Shown in pieces: positions 1-12,399 of a DNA stretch of 64,000 bases. The position numbers and the translations under genes are program-made. Position 1 is the stretch's first letter. The number at the start of each line of letters is the position of its first letter. Origin of the DNA: Lunularia cruciata (taxonomy: Eukaryota > Streptophyta > Marchantiopsida > Lunulariales > Lunulariaceae); contig OX419756.1 of NCBI GenBank assembly GCA_948567375.1, positions 12,095,001-12,159,000 of the forward strand, written 5' to 3'. Below the pieces are notes generated by a model. That model searched no databases, had not been told where the DNA came from, and saw only the letters and a program-made list of their open reading frames with translations.

Positions 1-324
1 CAAACAATGAAATGACTTCAATTGATGTAAACTGTGATTCAATTTCTGTTGTACACTGCAAGACTGAGCTAAGAATCATGTAATGGTTCTTTGTATATCT
101 GTTTCAGCGTTGCTCCGGTACAAGAGCAGTCTAAATCCCCCCAGATTAAAATAGATACAAAATCATTTTTACGCAATGTGCGTTCTTCTATTAACTTAAC
201 CATCCTCTACTCAACGTGATCAATTCAAGTCTCAATTGCGACCCATCAATCCTTTCTATAGTCAGAATCCCTTTTGGCTTGCAGAATTCTCAGAAAGTTG
301 ATACTTCCAATCTGGATCAGAGTA

Positions 325-1410
325 CTAGTTCAAGAACAGAGTTGTTTTACACTTAAGTTCAAAACCTGTTGTTGGGAAATGTACATCAACCGGTCTGAAT
401 GTGCCCAGCGTGCTAGAATTCGTAGCTGGATTGTAGTTGATCCATATGGTGTCGTTCACGTTTTCATAAGTGTACCCGAATTCCTCCATGTTTTGAGCAT
501 CTTTCACTTTGACTCTCTTCAGAGTCGCGGTTTCATTGTAGAATAGAAATTCAGCCTCCAAGTAATCTGGTTCCGAGAAATCAACTCGTTCTCCACCGGG
601 CAACTTGTGCCACACGTCCCGCAGCCTGTCGACATTCGTGTGATGAGCTCAGAAACCTGGATCCGAAGCGCAAGTTTCCACAACTGCCATAGCATTTCCG
701 ACCCACCAATGGATGCCGACGTGCCCATAACTTCTAGAGATCCAGCGCCGGTCAATGGATCCAGAACCTGGGCATCTCCCACTCTGTAGCTTTTGCCCAT
801 GAATCCCCATGTATTATTTCCCAACATCATCAATCCTTGGTGCATATAAGCGACGTTCCTGGGTTCGACAACTTCTGCAGGTCGGGTTCGAGGGTCAAAT
901 CGCTCCTCGGGGAGGATTGCAAGGTCAGCAGGTAAGCCTGGAATCTGTGTCCTGGACGAGCGATTCATATATTCCACTGTCGTAGAGATGTTGTACATCT
1001 CTGGTAGAAGGTGCTTTGTAGCAGCCGCCGTGAGCTTCTCTTCGCTTAGGAATTGTGACACCGTTGTCCCAGTTCCAGAAGTGAGTGTCATTGAGCACAT
1101 GCTGAAGTATTCTCTCATGGAAGTAAACAAAATATCGGTGCCATGGGTAGAAGAACCAACTGAAGTGGATGTCGATGGTAATGTTACCAGTGCCGGGTTG
1201 AATGGAGCCTCCTGCACCGTAGCCGCAATGGAGTTTATTTTGCTGAGCTAGAGAACGTGGATCGTCTCGGGAGGACTTCGCAGAATGCGGTATGCCTTGT
1301 CCAAATTTTCTGTATAAACCTCCTGTTCGGCATTGGAGAGCTTTCCACACTTTCAGAGGCTTAAAGATATCCCCCTTGGGACAGAAATGTACCATCTCAC
1401 CCTTGGACAA
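325..1410 (-). pseudogene. PPO: Polyphenol oxidase (tyrosinase-type), frameshifted remnant
   Basis: Polyphenol oxidases are type-3 copper enzymes that oxidise phenols to quinones. The CuA half is visible at about 1060-1410: DDPRSLAQQNKLHC, then IHFSWFFYPWHR, then FHERIL and FWNWD, giving the three expected CuA histidines (H61, H82, H91 of the 925-1410 reading frame). The middle part continues in another frame (HLLPEMYN, then residues down to GAGSLE near 740). The CuB half lies in a third frame: GHVGIHWWVG, an in-frame TGA after DPGF, then HHTNVDRL. The PPO1_DWL-like segment follows (519-325; ...EAEFLFYNETATLKRVKVKD...). At least two frameshifts and one stop therefore break it, and the usual residues before FWNWD are shortened. 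No complete C-terminal KFDV domain was seen. It is unlikely to make enzyme unless the frameshifts are assembly errors. Confidence 0.88.
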
Positions 1411-2116
1411 GAGTGAGATCGTCGATTTCTATCACCAATATCTAGACCGTAAATAGACAGGTTGTTCCCTGTATCACAAAAATTCGATGAAACTTCTATT
1501 GCGGTAATCCAGAGACGAAGCAGTACGTATGGAGCTTGAGTGTCGGGGCCGTAATTTGGTATGCAATGCCTATCCGTCCTTTGAACCCACCTTTGAACTC
1601 GGCTTGAAATCTCAGGCCACAAATTCTGCACAGTCACCTGAATTGCAGACATTCTTCCTGCCATGGTAGGTATAGGCCATGACCATTGCAAAGTCTAACC
1701 AGTTCGAAGCCTCAGCTTGAATGCTTGCTTTAATGCAGGACTGGATCCAAAATGGTGCTTCCAAATACAACGTGTGCGAAAAACAGACAAAATGTTTTAC
1801 ATGGTCCAGGCACGCAGCCAGAGAATGAATCCTGTTTCTCTTGCTTGGGAACTTCAAGTGAAAATATGTTCCCTGTCCCATATTATCATAAAACTTATAT
1901 ATGTTTAACGTCACTAAACGACAAGATAGTGTTCTTAGCGCCACCGATTCGAAATACTCACCATCTTCGGCCATTCGAAATACATACCATCGGATGGGCA
2001 TTCAACATGCGTGCGACGGACAGACGGACGGGCGCGATGGGAGCAGAGCTAGAATGTATCCGGGCAGGTTTAGTGAAGGGCTTTGCGTGACGGCGGTCAT
2101 GCATGACATCGAGTAA
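1411..2116 (-). other. Region upstream of the PPO remnant, possible decayed 5' part
   Basis: Two overlapping minus-strand reading frames (1353-1691 and 1612-2001) lead into the polyphenol oxidase remnant, and base composition is like that gene. I do not recognise a signal or transit peptide or any domain in them. They may be the decayed N-terminal part or upstream sequence. Confidence 0.25.
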
Positions 2117-2249
2117 TTGATCTACTACAATTAATATAAAACAAAGTTATAAAATGTTCTACTAGTCTATATCTAATCTACCCATCTTCTCTTGCAGAGG
2201 GATAGGCTTGAGATATATGGAGAAGATAAAGCTTATAGTCTATTTGGGT

Positions 2250-3090
2250 AATTATGTTCTCTTGACAACTATTTCTTTTCTCTTTTTACTCTCGCCCGAC
2301 AGTTCAATCTTGGAAATATAGGTGATCAAGATATAAAATTTATAGTGTTTCTGGGTAATTGTGCTCTCTTGATATTTTATTTTTTTTCCTTTGTATGGAT
2401 AATGATAGGTTAATCGTGGAGATATATGTGACTGGAATGGATGAGAAATCTTTTTCTCTATATGTGTTATAGTGACAAATGAAAAATGGTATATTTCCAC
2501 AAACATGGGAGTACTTTCATCTTTTGCTTCTCTACCATCATATTGGATTGAGATTTGTAATCTTCTTTAGTAGAACTACAATTCCAACATTCAACATACA
2601 TTAAATTGATTCATCCACTCCTAGTAGTACGTCTTCGCTCTTGCTTTGGCAAGGTTGCATGTTCTTGGATCCTAGCTCTATTGTGCATTAGGGCATCTTG
2701 ACTCACACAAGGTATTGTTTTTACAACAATGAGGTTCCACCTAAGTTTGGTGCACTCATCTACATCTTCATTACACACTTGTGAGTGTGATTCTACACTA
2801 GATGCAGCATCATTCCATATGGCACATTGTCCTTTTGGAAGACATAGGATAGCTACCCATGATACTATCAGGGATATAGTATGTTTCAGGGCACAAGAGA
2901 GTGGATACCTTACTTGGAGGGAGGGTTGGTATGCTTTGCAGTCAACACAAGTCAAGGCAAATTTATACTTGATCCAAGATGACCAGGTGATAATAACAGA
3001 TATTGTGATTACTGATCCTACATGGGATGTGGTGTAGGAAGGAAGGATCACCCATCCTCTGGGATGGGCGATAAGGTCCTTTGCAAAATG
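2250..3090 (+). mobile_element. Non-LTR retroelement remnant, 3' coding region (copy 1)
   Basis: This stretch is clearly similar to 12.4-13.4 kb. The 2729-3037 frame shows a Cys-x-Cys...His...Cys cluster (HTCECDSTLD ... FHMAHC), then THDTIRD, then a hydrophobic strand ending in VITDP. That order (zinc cluster, HxAI-like motif, then D-x-V-x-D-P strand) recalls the C-terminal zinc finger plus restriction-like endonuclease region of RLE-type non-LTR reverse-transcriptase proteins. That assignment is from memory of the family. The reverse transcriptase itself is not preserved, and the frame is not open across the copy. Confidence 0.5.
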
Positions 3091-3099
3091 CACAAAAAT

Positions 3100-4170
3100 T
3101 ATACTCCTTCTCTTGAAAGCATCTCCAAGCTAGCAATTTCTTCTTAAAACCTTATCTCATTGCCACATTTCATAAAAATATTTATGTCAAGAGTATTCAG
3201 ATAGTCAACAAGAGTTTTTATTACAGATTGGTTAACTTCTACCTGATCAAAATTGAAATATTTGTGACAATTACCTAGTAACAATTCTAAGAAAAATAAA
3301 TTAACCAATGAAATTTCAGCATTTAGAGGAATCAAAATAGCTCATGCACTCAAATATACTTTAGTTGTTGTTCCTTGTTTAACTCCAAAATAGATAGTTT
3401 TAATCGAATCTTGCTTCTTGTTCGATTGCACAATCATCAATTTTGAATAATTCACATCCTTCCTATTATCCACCATGGAGAGTTTATTTTTGCCGACATT
3501 AAATAACCAATATGAGAAATTACCATTATCAAAATCACTGTAGACAATGCATGCATCACCCATTTTCATATTTTATCATAAATGAAAAAGAGTAACATCA
3601 CTCTATAAGTGTGATTCTTTGCTGGACAAAGAGACAATTTGAATTGTAGTTTTTTTGGTACAATTGAGAGAAATTGACGAAATTTCCAAATATAACAAAA
3701 CAAATTCTGTCAGAACTACATTTTTATTTAATATATCACGTAAGGTGGATCAACCGCTTCCAAAACATATCTATTAATCATGGGAGCTTTATCGAAAGGA
3801 TGAGCTTGTTTGGCGAAACAACTCTCGTAAATTACTTTGTTTTGTGATCTTACACGTGGATGTATGGTCAAGCTCCACGCGTATTTTGAAATAATCTTTG
3901 ACTTTGCGATCTCCAACCAAAAATGCAAAATGATGCATTGGCAAGTACAATATCCCTACGTGACTTGATAATCTTTGGTATTAAATTTTCAATGTATGTT
4001 TTCTTTTTGACACCCTGTCTAAACTAAAAAAAAAAAAAAACATTTATTCTCTCCAACTATGTATGTATCAATAATAGCATTGTACACAGCTCGTTGATCA
4101 ATATGAAAATTCAAAATATCAATTCGAACATCTTCTTGAAATTGCTCAATTGAGTAATTATATTTTATTT
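3100..4170 (-). other. AT-rich stretch with short unassigned minus-strand ORFs
   Basis: Three short minus-strand frames (3144-3335, 3342-3569, 3728-3928) follow one another and could be pieces of one decayed coding sequence. No motif was recognised. A poly-A run lies at about 4026-4040. Confidence 0.2.
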
Positions 4171-4172
4171 TC

Positions 4173-4181
4173 ATATATATA

Positions 4182-4216
<35 letters not shown>
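4173..4216. repeat. (TA)n microsatellite
   Basis: An almost uninterrupted run of alternating T and A. Confidence 0.9.
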
Positions 4217-4219
<3 letters not shown>

Positions 4220-4449
4220 TTATAATATATATGAGCTTCTAAACTATATATATGAGCTTCTATAGATATGCTTCTAAACTCATATATGTGCTTGAGTTGC
4301 CCTTTTTTAAGTAGGATAGTTGCATTGTGCGATTTATGTTTCCCAAATTGTGACAGCTTATGACGATGACCGTTTACTATATAGACATTTGCAAATGTTG
4401 TTTTGCATCAGTCCTGATACAGGCGTTAGTTCTCATATCTCATAAAAGC

Positions 4450-4561
4450 CCATGTGAGTAAGGGTGACCTTCCTTTACTTGGAAACAGTGTATCTTACAT
4501 ATTTTCTTCTCTTCATGATACACTGTTTCCAGGTAAGGGAAGATCACCCTTACTCACATGG
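4450..4561. repeat. Long inverted repeat (hairpin), about 45-bp arms
   Basis: The left arm (4451-4494) and right arm (4517-4560) are reverse complements at 41 of 44 positions, with a 22-nt pyrimidine-rich spacer. The outermost base pair extends to 4450/4561. Part of the spacer plus the right arm recurs at about 4950-4996. No target duplication was found beside it. Confidence 0.9.
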
Positions 4562-4599
4562 ACTTTGCTGATTCTATTAGAAGGAAGGGAATATTATCT

Positions 4600-5290
4600 C
4601 TCAAAATTAACATCAAGCATTGCTAATACGTCCAGGATGTTTATGGGGCATGGAGTACTTTCGGGAGAACATGCGATCTTGGAGATGCTTTCATGACAAG
4701 GAGGATGTTACCTGGCATTTTGCCAAAGAGCTTTTACCCAGGTATTTTAGTCAAATCTCAGTAGCCCAACGTTTCCAGGCCCAGATTGATGTGAGCTTTT
4801 TTGTAAGCTTTTCTGCTTTCTGGTAGTATCCAATTTTGAAGGTTTTATGCATAAGATTTAGTCGCTTACCTCTCAATTAGGGTATTAGAACTAAGAGTTA
4901 TAAGGGTCAGGAGGAGCATGTTTCGAATATATAAGGGAGAAAAAAATTTCTTCTCTTCGTGATACACTGTTTCCAGATAAGGGAAGATCACCCTTAATAA
5001 CAACGACTTTGATGATGTGCTCTGGCTGAGCGAGCTTGTGTTTTCCAAAATTCCTGATACTTTCTGGGTTCTGGGCCGAACTTGCTTATTTGATCTTTGT
5101 CTTGCAGAGTTCGGAAGGATGGTCAGGTCAGGTCTCCAGTCCTGGAGCTGGCACACTTGAAGCCCTTTCTTATTGAAGAAGAACTTATTGAGGAAGGAAG
5201 CAAAGGTAGCAAGGAAAGCTCTGGTATCGGCGTCCATGATCATCAGCAAGAGTTGGAAGATTGAGACATTGAAGATTGCAAACTAAAACT
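4600..5290 (+). other. Possible decayed exons, unrecognised
   Basis: The frame 4620-4790 reads as plausible protein and is followed by a donor-like GTGAGC. At 5101-5107 there is an acceptor-like CTTGCAG followed by a short frame. A spliced plus-strand remnant is possible, but it matches no family I recognise and phase-0 joining soon meets a stop. Confidence 0.15.
4950..4996 (+). repeat. Second copy of the hairpin's right arm and spacer
   Basis: The sequence beginning TTCTTCTCTTC and running through GATACACTGTTTCCAG to GATCACCCTTA repeats 4505-4552 with only a few mismatches. No partner left arm is present here. Confidence 0.85.
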
Positions 5291-5299
5291 ATTATTAGA

Positions 5300-6990
5300 A
5301 ATATTCTTCCATGGTTACAATCCGTTTTCTAAGTTTGTGATCATTCAATCAAGACGAGTGAGTAATCAAGATTACACACCTTGAGTTTCATGCTTCAGCA
5401 AGAGTTGAGAGTATTTAGGGCAAATAGACTAGATAGAGAGTATTTTGGGCAGACAGTCTAGATAGTCTGTGCGTCTCGCAGTGGATTTGGTTCTAAACTA
5501 CCATTATGATAGTGATTGCATATGCATTCACATAGCATCGAGAGGCGAGTTCATGCAACAGGTTTTCAACTAGTTCATGTTACATCAGTGTTGTAGCTTT
5601 GTTTTACCGACCCTTCCACTTTCAGACTAACATCACATAGAACTGTACAACTACTGCAAATACCACGATTGAGTATTAAAGGACAAAAGTGAAATTTGCT
5701 TATTTATTCCTGAGCTGAATTTATATATTCAACTCAATTTTCTCAACTCAAGAATACAATGATAATAGTCATAAGAAATCGTAAGGTTATAATAGCTGGA
5801 AGGTCATAATCATAAGAAATATCAAATTCTCAATCAGATCAAGAAGTAAACACGTCAAAACTTACTATTGACTAAATATGAAGTACATTGATTCCAATAT
5901 ATATCGAAACTTTTGCCGATGGACTGAAAACAATTAACAAAAGTGCGACGGAAACCCGTTGACATGTTCTCTATCACTTGATTGCAAAGTATTGGGCACA
6001 ACGAATAAAGTTGGGATATATGTAACGGTGTACTCAAAAGACTTCAGATGTTACCATTATGTACTTTATTTAAAAAGTGAATTATCATAGAGTTGTGCGA
6101 CTACTGCAGATACCGCAGATCCGATTGTGTATGCGACAGAGTGCTCTCCATTACTAATACACCCCTGTATTTTATATAGTTAGCTAACCATTACTTACGC
6201 CCCTCAAATTTATATGGCCAGCAAGGACTTCTGAAACAGGGATCGATCAGACTTAAATGTGTGAGGATACAAGTACTCTTTTTGGTGACAGCGAGATTAT
6301 TGACAACACTTTTTCATAAACCGAATAGGTACTTGCCTTTGATCAGGGTGTGCACTAAATGATTTGAAAGAGTGAACTTGTGCAACTAGTGGATTGGGAG
6401 GCTCACCACAGGCAATAGTACTATGGAATTGAAAAGCTTAGGCAAAGGAATAGCATGAAGTTCATTCTTGCAAGTTGTGCCTTCTAGGAAGTGTAGAACA
6501 CATTTGGAGGCATTGTGTAGTTGGAATGGAGTGGCACTTGGAGTTGGACAAACCATCATCTTCAAGAGCAATCCCAACTAGATCTTAGAGTGAAAGTGAT
6601 ATTTTTTATTTTCCTTTTGCTATAGTGCGTCATAGAGGGTGACACTACTCCCTTTTGGGAGAGGTTCCAACCAAGAGGTTAAATAGGAAACAATAAATAA
6701 ATTTAGATATGGTGACAAGTATGTGTTTTGCTTCACTCTTAGGCATTTTTGAACAATATCTTCATGGGAATGAACTATTCTTATTGACTATACTATGAGT
6801 ACGTCGACATTGAGCAGATGCAAGAGGCAAGAGGTTTACATGAGGAAGAAGAGGATTATCTCAGAAGAAATTGACACTCCCAAGTCAAGAACTACTTAAT
6901 TGGATTCAATCCCTTATACATAAAGATTGGATTCATTTAATTTTACATGCCCTTGAGGAGAATTTAGCACTTATGGTGATGGGCTAGATG
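5300..6990. other. Intergenic stretch without recognisable genes
   Basis: Only short frames with no protein-like character are present. No repeat or RNA gene was recognised. Confidence 0.5.
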
Positions 6991-6999
6991 TGCGACAAG

Positions 7000-7562
7000 A
7001 AGAAATCATACCACCACCTTCTAAGTATATTTCAAGCTTGTATTCTAAAATAGAAGGATGGTCTAGCTAAGAATATTGAGATTATAGTTGAGGACATTGC
7101 AGCAGCTTCCAAAGGAGGAGAGTATAGTGTGAGCCTCAAAAGAGAAGGAGTGTAGGTAAAGTGAATTCCAAGACAATACCTCCTATGGTAGCATTTTTTA
7201 AACACATCTCTAACCATAGGATAATGAGGATTGAAACTCTAGATGCTAAGGAGAGATGTAGGTTGGTCGAGACTGAAGCCAAAAAGATAGCTAAGATAGA
7301 GAAAAATAGAGCTAAAGTTGAAGCTAACAAGTTGATCTATCATAAGAAGATCTAAAAAATGATCCTTAGCAAAAAAAAAAAGGAGAACAAGGTTGAAAAG
7401 CTACATTTCAAGGAGCAAAAAACCAAATCAAAATGTATCAAGTCCATGACACTAGAATTAGCTAGAACAAATAGGACTCTTGATGAAATTAGGGGAATAA
7501 TGAATGTATATTTAGAATTTAATGCCCATGGTTCATCTAGTTTTGACAACAATGAGATATAA
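7000..7562 (+). pseudogene. Decayed lysine-rich coiled-coil ORF
   Basis: Consecutive plus-strand frames (7161-7355 and 7359-7562), separated by one stop, encode a highly charged helix-forming sequence rich in K, E and A (for example AKKIAKIEKNRAKVEANK). This resembles the coiled-coil tail of MYB/SANT-like proteins that accompany some plant DNA transposons. That is a resemblance in character only, not an identified match. Confidence 0.25.
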
Positions 7563-7734
7563 GAATTTGAAAAAAAATTTGCTTGCCCCTTCATTGCCAT
7601 GGTTCATCTAGTAATACCTACAATGAGATTTAACTTTGTGAAGTTTATCCAATAGTAACTATAATGCTATTTAATACCATGAAAATTTTGTTGCATTGGG
7701 CCAAGGGTGTTTGATATTATGTTTAGCAGCCCAA

Positions 7735-8005
7735 CCTAGCACATGGGGGCTTTGTAGCCAAGAAGGTCTATGCAACACCAAATGGTAGCTAGGAGATTGT
7801 GCATAGTGCCTAAGGTGGGCCAAGAGTGTGTGCATAGTGCAAAAGGTTGCAAGGAGGTGTACATAGTACCAAAAAGCTCTTGAGAGATGTGCAATGCAAA
7901 TAATTTTGGGAGGTGTGCATAAAACCAAAAGGTAGCCATGAGGGTGTGTGCAACATCAAAGGGTAGTCAGAAGGGTGTTCATAGCATCAAAGGGAAGCCA
8001 TATGT
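7735..8005. repeat. Degenerate minisatellite, unit about 34-35 bp
   Basis: Roughly seven to eight diverged units, each built around GTGTGCATAGT-ACCAAAAGGTAGCCA-GAGG with variable spacing. The short ORFs predicted across it are by-products of the repeat. Confidence 0.75.
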
Positions 8006-8176
8006 CATTTTGAAATGCATATCGGACATATCAGACAAAAAGAAAATTTAGTAATAATAAGATGTTTCTTTGATTGTACTACTCATAGTATTCCTTAATA
8101 TTTAATTTCATATTGAGACATGAGGTCATGCATTTACACCGTGGCAAGGCAAACCATTTAACACCAAGGCAAAGTG

Positions 8177-8196
8177 CACACACACACACACACACA
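8177..8196. repeat. (CA)n microsatellite
   Basis: Ten CA units. Confidence 0.9.
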
Positions 8197-8199
8197 ATG

Positions 8200-9060
8200 G
8201 GTATAGATGTGTTTAAGATAAGAAACACTCATGAGTAACAAGTCCTCATGTCATTGGATCCTCTATAGTGGGCTAAAAACCATCCAATGAAATGATATCC
8301 AATGTAGTGGATGGCTGATTGGTATCATCTCACCTCTGAATTGGTATTGGTATGAGGTGGGAGCCGCTCCATTCTGAAAAATTCTAGTGATGCATCAATG
8401 CACCAGGTGATAGGTCTATTGATGAGCATTTGGACTATATCTCCACATGAGTTCCCACTCTTTGTCCTATGTAGGGAAGTCTTGAAATGCTAATACTAAA
8501 CCCTTGTATGGGTCTGCACTATATAGTCCATAAGATGACCAAAAGTCCACTCCTTAGTGAGGAACTCAATGGCACAATGTATATTAGCTCTAAATCTATC
8601 TAATGCATCTACCAAGAGGTCTCTAAGAGGAGGGTGGATCTCCTACACTTTTTTGGATAGGAGTAAATGCCAAATAGCACCGTAGGGATGGTTCCTACAA
8701 TATGGAAGGAAGGTGATATCAACCATTAGGATACATCTCTAAGTGATAGACCTAAAGCCATAAATGCACTATAAGATCTATGTGTGAAATTTTGTTAAGT
8801 TTCACTATACCCATCCATGTCATCAAGTAATGCCATGAGACACACCCCTATGTGCACTCCCTTGGGTATAAAACTCTGATCCCACATGACCTCAAGGAGA
8901 TGCTTGCAATCTGCTCTTACATTATCCATCCAAATAATGATCTCAAATGATCTCATGCAATACTCCATAAACTCTCTAACTCTAGGGCGTGGTACACACC
9001 TAAAAGTACTATTGCTTCTATAATATAACCATCCATTGTAACATTACACTAGGCTCTCTC
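8200..9060. other. Stretch without recognisable genes
   Basis: No open frame of note on either strand, and no known repeat recognised. Confidence 0.45.
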
Positions 9061-9101
9061 CTTGGCACTCCATGTATGTGCAGCTTTGTCTATGTTGCCA
9101 A

Positions 9102-9262
<161 letters not shown>

Positions 9263-10072
9263 AAGAGACATCCTCTCTATCACTACTCCACTAGTCTCCA
9301 AGTCTTGAATGACATTCCTTTTAGTGTTTGTCACAGATGCCCAAGTGACCCTCTCTCTACCCTCTTTCTCATCTAGAACCCTCAAGGTCTCAACTAATTG
9401 AAATTAGATCCTCTCCAACTGATCCATACTGAAAGTAGACTCTCTAATGTGAAAATCCTCTTGAGACAAATAAGCTTCAACCATCAATTGTCTATGGATC
9501 AAATCTACATCCAATTGAGCCAACCTCTCTACTCTAGTACTCTCTATTCATACAACAGTCAAGAAGGAATTCTCTCTCACTACTATGCTCTCTCTCAAGA
9601 AGAACACAATACTATGTATGTTTGAAAATCTCCTATCTCTCATCCTCTCTCCCAAAAGTGCACTCTTTTTGGTGAATTAGACACTCTCCCTCTACTAAAG
9701 CAGCCTCCCTAACATGATTTCTCTTCTAGAAAATCTAAGAGTATCTCTTTCCCTCCAAAGGACAGTAGTTCCTCCTCTCTTCTACTCACTTCATCATCTA
9801 ACTCTAACTCTATATCTTCTCTAGGCACTCCATCATCTAACTTCTCAACTCCTCTTGGTACTCCAATGTCAAACTCCTCATCTACTCTCATAGGAACCTC
9901 TACATATACTCTTGTGGGAGCTTCTAAATCTAATATAAGGACATCTTGTGTATGATGATGACCTGCACATAAATCAAAATATGAACTTGTAAAATCATGT
10001 GCATGATGACTTGAAAAATAAATTTAAATATCATATGTCCATATGTAAGAATGACAACAAGATGTAAGAATA

Positions 10073-10777
10073 TCAAACATAGGTGGTAAAAGCAAGATTG
10101 AAAATTAAATTGGATAATTGATTCTTACAAAAGATCACTAATTTACTTTCAGTTACCAAACTTCTCATCCTCCTTATGTGCATCATGAACTTATAGACTT
10201 CATGGTCCGTGGTGATGCTCTCATAGCTCATCTCCTCCTCACAAATGAACCACTTTCCATGAAAATATGTGTGAGAAGTTGTCATATAAAATTCATCTTG
10301 TATTTGCATCCCTTTGGATAGAGGAACTGTCTATGCAAGACCACCAACTCAGCCTCCAAACAAAGCATCATCAAATCTGCCCAATTATAATCCTCACTAA
10401 TAGATCCTATCATTTTGGTCTTTGCATTAAGGATCACATGTCCATGTACCACCTTGAACCTCCTAGAAGTAATGAAAACCAAACAAAACATCTGAAAAAA
10501 TGGTCTCCAAGTAGGATATGCACATTGGCGGGCAAGGTATCTCATGACTATCAAGTCCCTCACAAGGAACCAATCTTGGACAAAAGTGTGTGAACCACCT
10601 TCTACTTTGCTGATGTCCATGTCTACAAAGCAAAAACCTCCCTAATGATGCTAACCAAAAGCATGAAGGGTCTCCTACCATCATGTGTGTGCTCTGGTCC
10701 CACATGCTTACAAAATGTGTACATACTGCACCTAATAGCCCCCAAAAATGGATACAACACAATAAGAAGTCAATCAA
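10073..10777 (-). pseudogene. Decayed ORF, probably of a mobile element
   Basis: Two partly overlapping minus-strand frames (10282-10620 and 10073-10309) join by one frame change into a protein-like sequence of about 180 residues containing SEDYNWADLMML and HEVYKFMMHIRRM. No domain recognised. The surroundings are repeats, so a transposon protein is more likely than a host gene. Confidence 0.25.
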
Positions 10778-11744
10778 AGTCTGATGAGAAAAGGATTTGA
10801 GATTGGTAGATTGGAAGCAGAGGACATCTCCTGCTCAAATGCTTTCCCAAATGCTCTAACCCTCATGCTTTACTACAACTCTCACTCCCAACATCCTCCT
10901 CTTCTTTGAGACACTTCAAACTAAAACACACCTTTCTCTCAACTCTCCACCACCTATATACATCGAAGCCTTTGAAAAGGATAAGATTGTACTCCACATG
11001 GCCACTTAAATGCACATAGATTGCTCACATAGCAATAGCTCAACCGTGGATCCGTCATACAACTTACTCCATCTTTATGGAGATAAACCACATTATTTAC
11101 TTTTTCATGGGCTAGACAAACCACAACATGACAATAGAAGCATTAGACTGGTTGCTATTGGAGAGATCTTTTTGTGCTTGGTTAGCTGCACCATTGTCCT
11201 TTAGCATCAATCTCACTTTTGAGAGCACCTTAGTACACATCAATTTAAAGTAACAATATTTGGAAGTTGGAAGGCTATTTCTCTAAGCATCAAGGTACTC
11301 TTAGACATCCATCAAGAGTGGGTTGTCTTATATGGATGTCAAGATGTTGTGGATGTTGAGAATGATTTTAATAGTGTCTCTTGGGCATCCATCTATTGAG
11401 AGCTTAGGGAGGCCGGTGGATCCTTGGTGAGTCTCATTCCATTTGTGTAGTGATCTATGGCTCTCCTACTTCCCTTTACTACTAGTATGGGTGGTCACAA
11501 GAGGTAGTCACCATCTTGGAGTTGGTTGTCAATACATGATAAAGAGATCCTTTAGGTGGACTTTTGTTTGCCATGGCTCACTTCAGAGCTCTCTTATCTA
11601 CTATAGTTTTTTGGTCGTGATAGGTTGTGTATTTCACTCCTTTGCAAAGCAATACATGCATTATGAGCCCCATGGATCAGATTAGGCAGGCCCTTGATCA
11701 CTTGACTACCAAACTACATCTTGTAGGCTTGAGAGTCAAGGTGT

Positions 11745-12165
11745 CAAAGTGTAAAAGACCAAGACCAAGGAGAGAAATAAGAGAATGGAAGTTCACATTG
11801 GGATGCTTGAATGAGGGAAAAATCCAAATGCCTAGCATGAGCTTTGGCTTTGGTATTTATAGGTAACATACAAGGCCCTTGAAAAGCTTCTCAAGAAGCT
11901 TCCTTGAGCCGCTTTCTTAGAGTGCAAGCCAAGTTAACTAGGAAGTTTCTCAAGAAGCTTCCTTCTAGAAGCCGCCTACTTGGCGTGCAAGCTAAGCTAG
12001 TTAGAAGCTTCTAGAAGCTACCTGCTTGGAGTGCAAGTTAACAAGTTGGGAAGCTTCCCAAGAAGCTTCCTAGATACTTTTGGAATATTCTAGGCTAATT
12101 TGGCTTATTCTCTACTTTGTTAGCCTTACTAACTACATTGCTAAACTCCATACTGTTACACAAAG
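11745..12165 (-). mobile_element. Solo LTR of the N1 gypsy family, with target duplication
   Basis: The LTR is 11750-12160 (411 bp), starting TGTAAAAGACC and ending TGTTACA. It is flanked by an exact 5-bp duplication CAAAG (11745-11749 and 12161-12165). It matches the two LTRs of N1. Its TATA box (TATAAATA on the minus strand) is at 11854-11861, and a three-unit heat-shock element is at 12005-12017 (GAAgcTTCtaGAA). No internal region remains, so it arose by LTR-LTR recombination. Confidence 0.95.
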
Positions 12166-12399
12166 TGCAAAGCATTGTCTACTTCAGGTATCCCTCCCCA
12201 CCTTGAGTTTCCAAAGGGGTGTGTCACATCTACATATGGACTATGTATTCTTGGAGTGCTAGTAGAATTTCACATGTCACATGCTTCTTAGATGTTGCTC
12301 TTGTAAAGAATATTCTCCATGTGGACGACCTTCCTCTACTAGGAGATCTACATGTGTCATTTGGTATACTTTCCTCTAGTATTGCCCATTGACCAACTT

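Noticed and set aside
7671-7939. Overlapping minus-strand ORFs with repeated HLLATF/YAHLP-like units
   Set aside because: They arise from the 35-bp minisatellite and show no domain.
7735-8005. Possible CRISPR-like array
   Set aside because: Units are diverged and contiguous, without unique spacers, and the genome is a plant nuclear one.
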